Shown here piece after piece: positions 62,228-64,000 of a DNA stretch of 64,000 nucleotides. The notes under the pieces were generated by a model. It worked only from the letters and a program-made list of their open reading frames with translations. It had not been told where the DNA came from and did no database searches. The stretch comes from Alteromonas aestuariivivens (lineage in GTDB: Bacteria; Pseudomonadota; Gammaproteobacteria; Enterobacterales; Alteromonadaceae): NCBI RefSeq assembly GCF_003367475.1, contig NZ_QRHA01000002.1, positions 124,001-188,000 of the forward strand, written 5' to 3'. Within the stretch, counting starts at the first letter, position 1. The number at the start of each line of letters is the position of its first letter. A program made the position numbers and the translations under genes.

Positions 62228-63592
62228 ATGATAAAACACGTAAAACAAATTGCTTTTGGTCTGGCGGCAATCAGCCTGAGCGCGCAGACACTGGCACAAT
62301 CAGACCGCGCACTGGATCTGGACGCACTGCTTAAGCAACTGGAGCAAGGCCAGTACGCTCAGTCCGAACAGAACAAGCAGCGTGAACAGCGTTTTACCCA
62401 AATGCGTTCTGAGCAGGACCGTATTCTGAGTGAAACCCGTGCCGAGCGCGACCAGAAGCTCGCCACCTCCGAGAATCTGGAAACCCGCTTTGAAGAGAAC
62501 GAATTCAAAATCGCTGATTTGAATACTGCACTGGATGCGCGCCTTGGTTCTCTGAAAGAGTTATTTGGCGTACTGCAGCAGGTTGCTGGTGATACTAAGA
62601 GCAAATTTCAGAATTCCGTTGTTTCGGCTCAAATTCCAGGTCGGGCTGCCTTTCTGGATCAAATGGCTCAGGACATGGGTAAAAGTTCCAAGCTGGCTTC
62701 CATTGAAGAAATAGAAAGGGTCTGGTTTGAAATTCAGCGTGAAATGACTGAGTCGGGTAAAGTCACCCGATTCACGACCAATGTTGTGGAAGCTGGTGGT
62801 GCCAAGGTCAGTAAAGACGTGGTGCGGGTTGGTCCGTTCGCCTTGGTTGCGGATGGCAAGTATCTGGACTTCAATGGCATTACCGGTACGGTGGCAGAAC
62901 TGGTTCGCCAGCCGGCTGAGCGCTACGGCGACAGTGCTGCTGATCTGCAAAGCTCCAACGGCGAACTGGTAGAGTTCGGTATCGACCCTACCGGCGGTTC
63001 CATTCTTGGTTTGCTGGTTCAGGCACCTAACCTGAAGGAGCGGGTAGAGCAAGGCGGCCTGGTGGGCTACATCATTCTGATTGTTGGCGCATTTGGCCTG
63101 CTGCTCGCCGTTGAACGTCTGTTCAGCCTTACGGTAATCCGTACCAAGGTGAACAAGCAGCTCAAGAGCAAGGAAGTTAAAACCAACAACCCTTTGGGCC
63201 GCGTGTTGAAAGTGCGTGAAGAGTACCCCAATGCCGACACCGAAGCGCTGGAACTTCACCTGACCGAAGCTATCCTGGGTGAAGTGCCTAAACTGGGCCG
63301 CAATCTGACCATCATCAAAATCATTTCCGTAGTGGCACCGCTGATGGGTCTGCTGGGAACGGTGACCGGTATGATCAATACCTTTCAGGCCATTACCCTG
63401 TTTGGAACCGGTGACCCCAAACTGATGGCGGGTGGTATCTCCACGGCACTGGTTACTACGGTACTGGGTCTGGTGGTGGCTATCCCTATGACCCTGCTGT
63501 ACGCCATGCTCAATACACGCAGCAAAAATATTGTATACATCCTGCAGGAGCAAGCTTCCGGGGTGATTGCAGAGCGTGCTGAGCGGGGCTAA
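62228..63592 (+). CDS. ttpC: TtpC-like TonB2-system transducer (MotA/TolQ/ExbB family with periplasmic extension)
   Basis: TtpC is the extra ExbB-like component of TonB2 systems in Vibrio and relatives, needed for energy transfer to TonB-dependent receptors. The 454-residue product has a signal peptide (cleavage after TLAQ, about residue 24), a charged coiled coil (about 35-115) and a beta-rich periplasmic domain (about 150-265). The three-helix MotA/TolQ/ExbB channel domain spans about 270-445, with APLMGLLGTVTGMI and MAGGISTALVTTVLGL. Length equals Vibrio TtpC. A TTG at 62219 is in frame, but AAGAGG suits ATG 62228. exbB follows after 3 bases. Confidence 0.9.
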   Translation: MIKHVKQIAFGLAAISLSAQTLAQSDRALDLDALLKQLEQGQYAQSEQNKQREQRFTQMRSEQDRILSETRAERDQKLATSENLETRFEENEFKIADLNTALDARLGSLKELFGVLQQVAGDTKSKFQNSVVSAQIPGRAAFLDQMAQDMGKSSKLASIEEIERVWFEIQREMTESGKVTRFTTNVVEAGGAKVSKDVVRVGPFALVADGKYLDFNGITGTVAELVRQPAERYGDSAADLQSSNGELVEFGIDPTGGSILGLLVQAPNLKERVEQGGLVGYIILIVGAFGLLLAVERLFSLTVIRTKVNKQLKSKEVKTNNPLGRVLKVREEYPNADTEALELHLTEAILGEVPKLGRNLTIIKIISVVAPLMGLLGTVTGMINTFQAITLFGTGDPKLMAGGISTALVTTVLGLVVAIPMTLLYAMLNTRSKNIVYILQEQASGVIAERAERG

Positions 63593-63595
63593 GTG

Positions 63596-64000
63596 ATGAT
63601 CGAGTTTCTTGAAGCAATTCGCGATTTTACAGAGACAGGTGGCCAGGTTCTGCTGGTCATCGGCCTGCTGATCTTCGTTATGTGGCTTTTGATCCTCGAG
63701 CGTGCGTTGTACCTGTTTATCTGGCACAAGAACTTTAAAAACGAAGCGGTTGCCATGTGGAAGGCACGCACAGACCGGAAATCCTGGTTCGCACAGCAAA
63801 TTCGGCAGCAAACCATATCACGGCTGACCATGCAGCTTAACGGCAGCATTCCGATTATCCAGGCTCTGGTGGCGCTATGTCCGCTGCTGGGTTTGATGGG
63901 TACCGTAACCGGTATGATCGAAGTGTTTGACGTTATGGCCATATCCGGCTCCGGTAACGCCCGTTCCATGGCGTCCGGTGTGTCCAAGGCCACCATCCCG
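63596..64000 (+). CDS. exbB2: ExbB2-type proton-channel protein (3' truncated by window edge)
   Basis: The frame is open to the window edge for 135 codons. It begins MIEFLEAIRDFTETGG, has a first membrane helix (about residues 17-40, VLLVIGLLIFVMWLLIL) and the MotA/TolQ/ExbB signature CPLLGLMGTVTGMIEVFD with ARSMASGVSKATIP. This is the short ExbB2 form (about 175 residues expected). It works with ExbD and TonB to energise outer-membrane receptors; those genes probably follow outside the window. The ATG lies 3 bases after the ttpC stop; a GTG directly after the stop is also in frame. Confidence 0.93.
   Translation, partial: MIEFLEAIRDFTETGGQVLLVIGLLIFVMWLLILERALYLFIWHKNFKNEAVAMWKARTDRKSWFAQQIRQQTISRLTMQLNGSIPIIQALVALCPLLGLMGTVTGMIEVFDVMAISGSGNARSMASGVSKATIP

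Noticed and set aside
62561..63811. 416-codon open frame on the minus strand over ttpC and exbB
   Set aside because: Antisense shadow of two recognisable genes; composition (His/Gln-rich) is typical of reversed coding sequence.
1..64000. Mobile elements, CRISPR arrays, prophage, tRNA or rRNA genes
   Set aside because: I looked for transposase or integrase frames, regularly spaced repeats and tRNA-like sequences in the gaps and found none I could support.

Overview
The window looks like chromosomal DNA of a free-living marine-type gammaproteobacterium, most like the Alteromonadales. This is inferred from gene families and layout, not from a search. Supporting signs are a TonB2-style DUF3450/TtpC/ExbB set, a DUF3016 protein, an alginate-export-type porin beside a nitrate ABC transporter, an LpoB lipoprotein cluster, and the order rpsU-yqeY-dnaG-rpoD facing tsaD. 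Genes are tightly packed on both strands. I saw no insertion sequence, integrase, prophage, CRISPR array, rRNA or tRNA. Both window ends cut through a gene (nirB at the left, exbB at the right).

Nitrate assimilation, 1-13075: nirB (5' end missing), nirD, nasA, cobA (siroheme methyltransferase) and a TrpD2/YbiB-like gene form one overlapping operon. A second unit holds nrtA, nrtB and an nrtD-type ATPase, followed by an outer-membrane porin. It is preceded by a sigma-54 promoter (7521-7537) and a leader RNA with two hairpins and an intrinsic terminator, the architecture of NasR/NasT-controlled antitermination. mobA follows and makes the molybdenum cofactor nucleotide that NasA needs.

Mixed middle, 13098-27095: a DsbA-type oxidoreductase, a btuB-like cobalamin receptor under a cobalamin riboswitch, srkA-ccoG with an FNR-like promoter, an orphan small membrane protein, a DUF3016 protein, an acyl-CoA dehydrogenase with a PsrA-like operator, a secreted S41 protein, and a five-gene minus-strand cell-envelope cluster (glycine-zipper lipoprotein, LpoB, TPR lipoprotein, YcfL-like, CsgG-like).

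27512-37401: an RND efflux pair, a large secreted subtilase-family protein that has lost catalytic His, Ser and the oxyanion Asn, a membrane diguanylate cyclase and a sodium:solute symporter. 37541-46403 is core housekeeping: rpoD, dnaG, yqeY, rpsU, tsaD, plsY, folB, folK, uppP and a HIT protein.

46448-64000: an M49-like metallopeptidase lipoprotein, an HDOD protein, rdgC and a sensor kinase, then the most interesting block. phoB-phoR-pstS is followed, all on the plus strand, by a lipoprotein built of two 434-residue-offset beta-helix-like repeats, a TonB-dependent receptor, a DUF3450 protein, a TtpC-like transducer and ExbB. Candidate Pho boxes lie before phoB, the repeat lipoprotein and the DUF3450 gene. 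The arrangement suggests a phosphate-starvation outer-membrane uptake system with its own energy-transducing complex.
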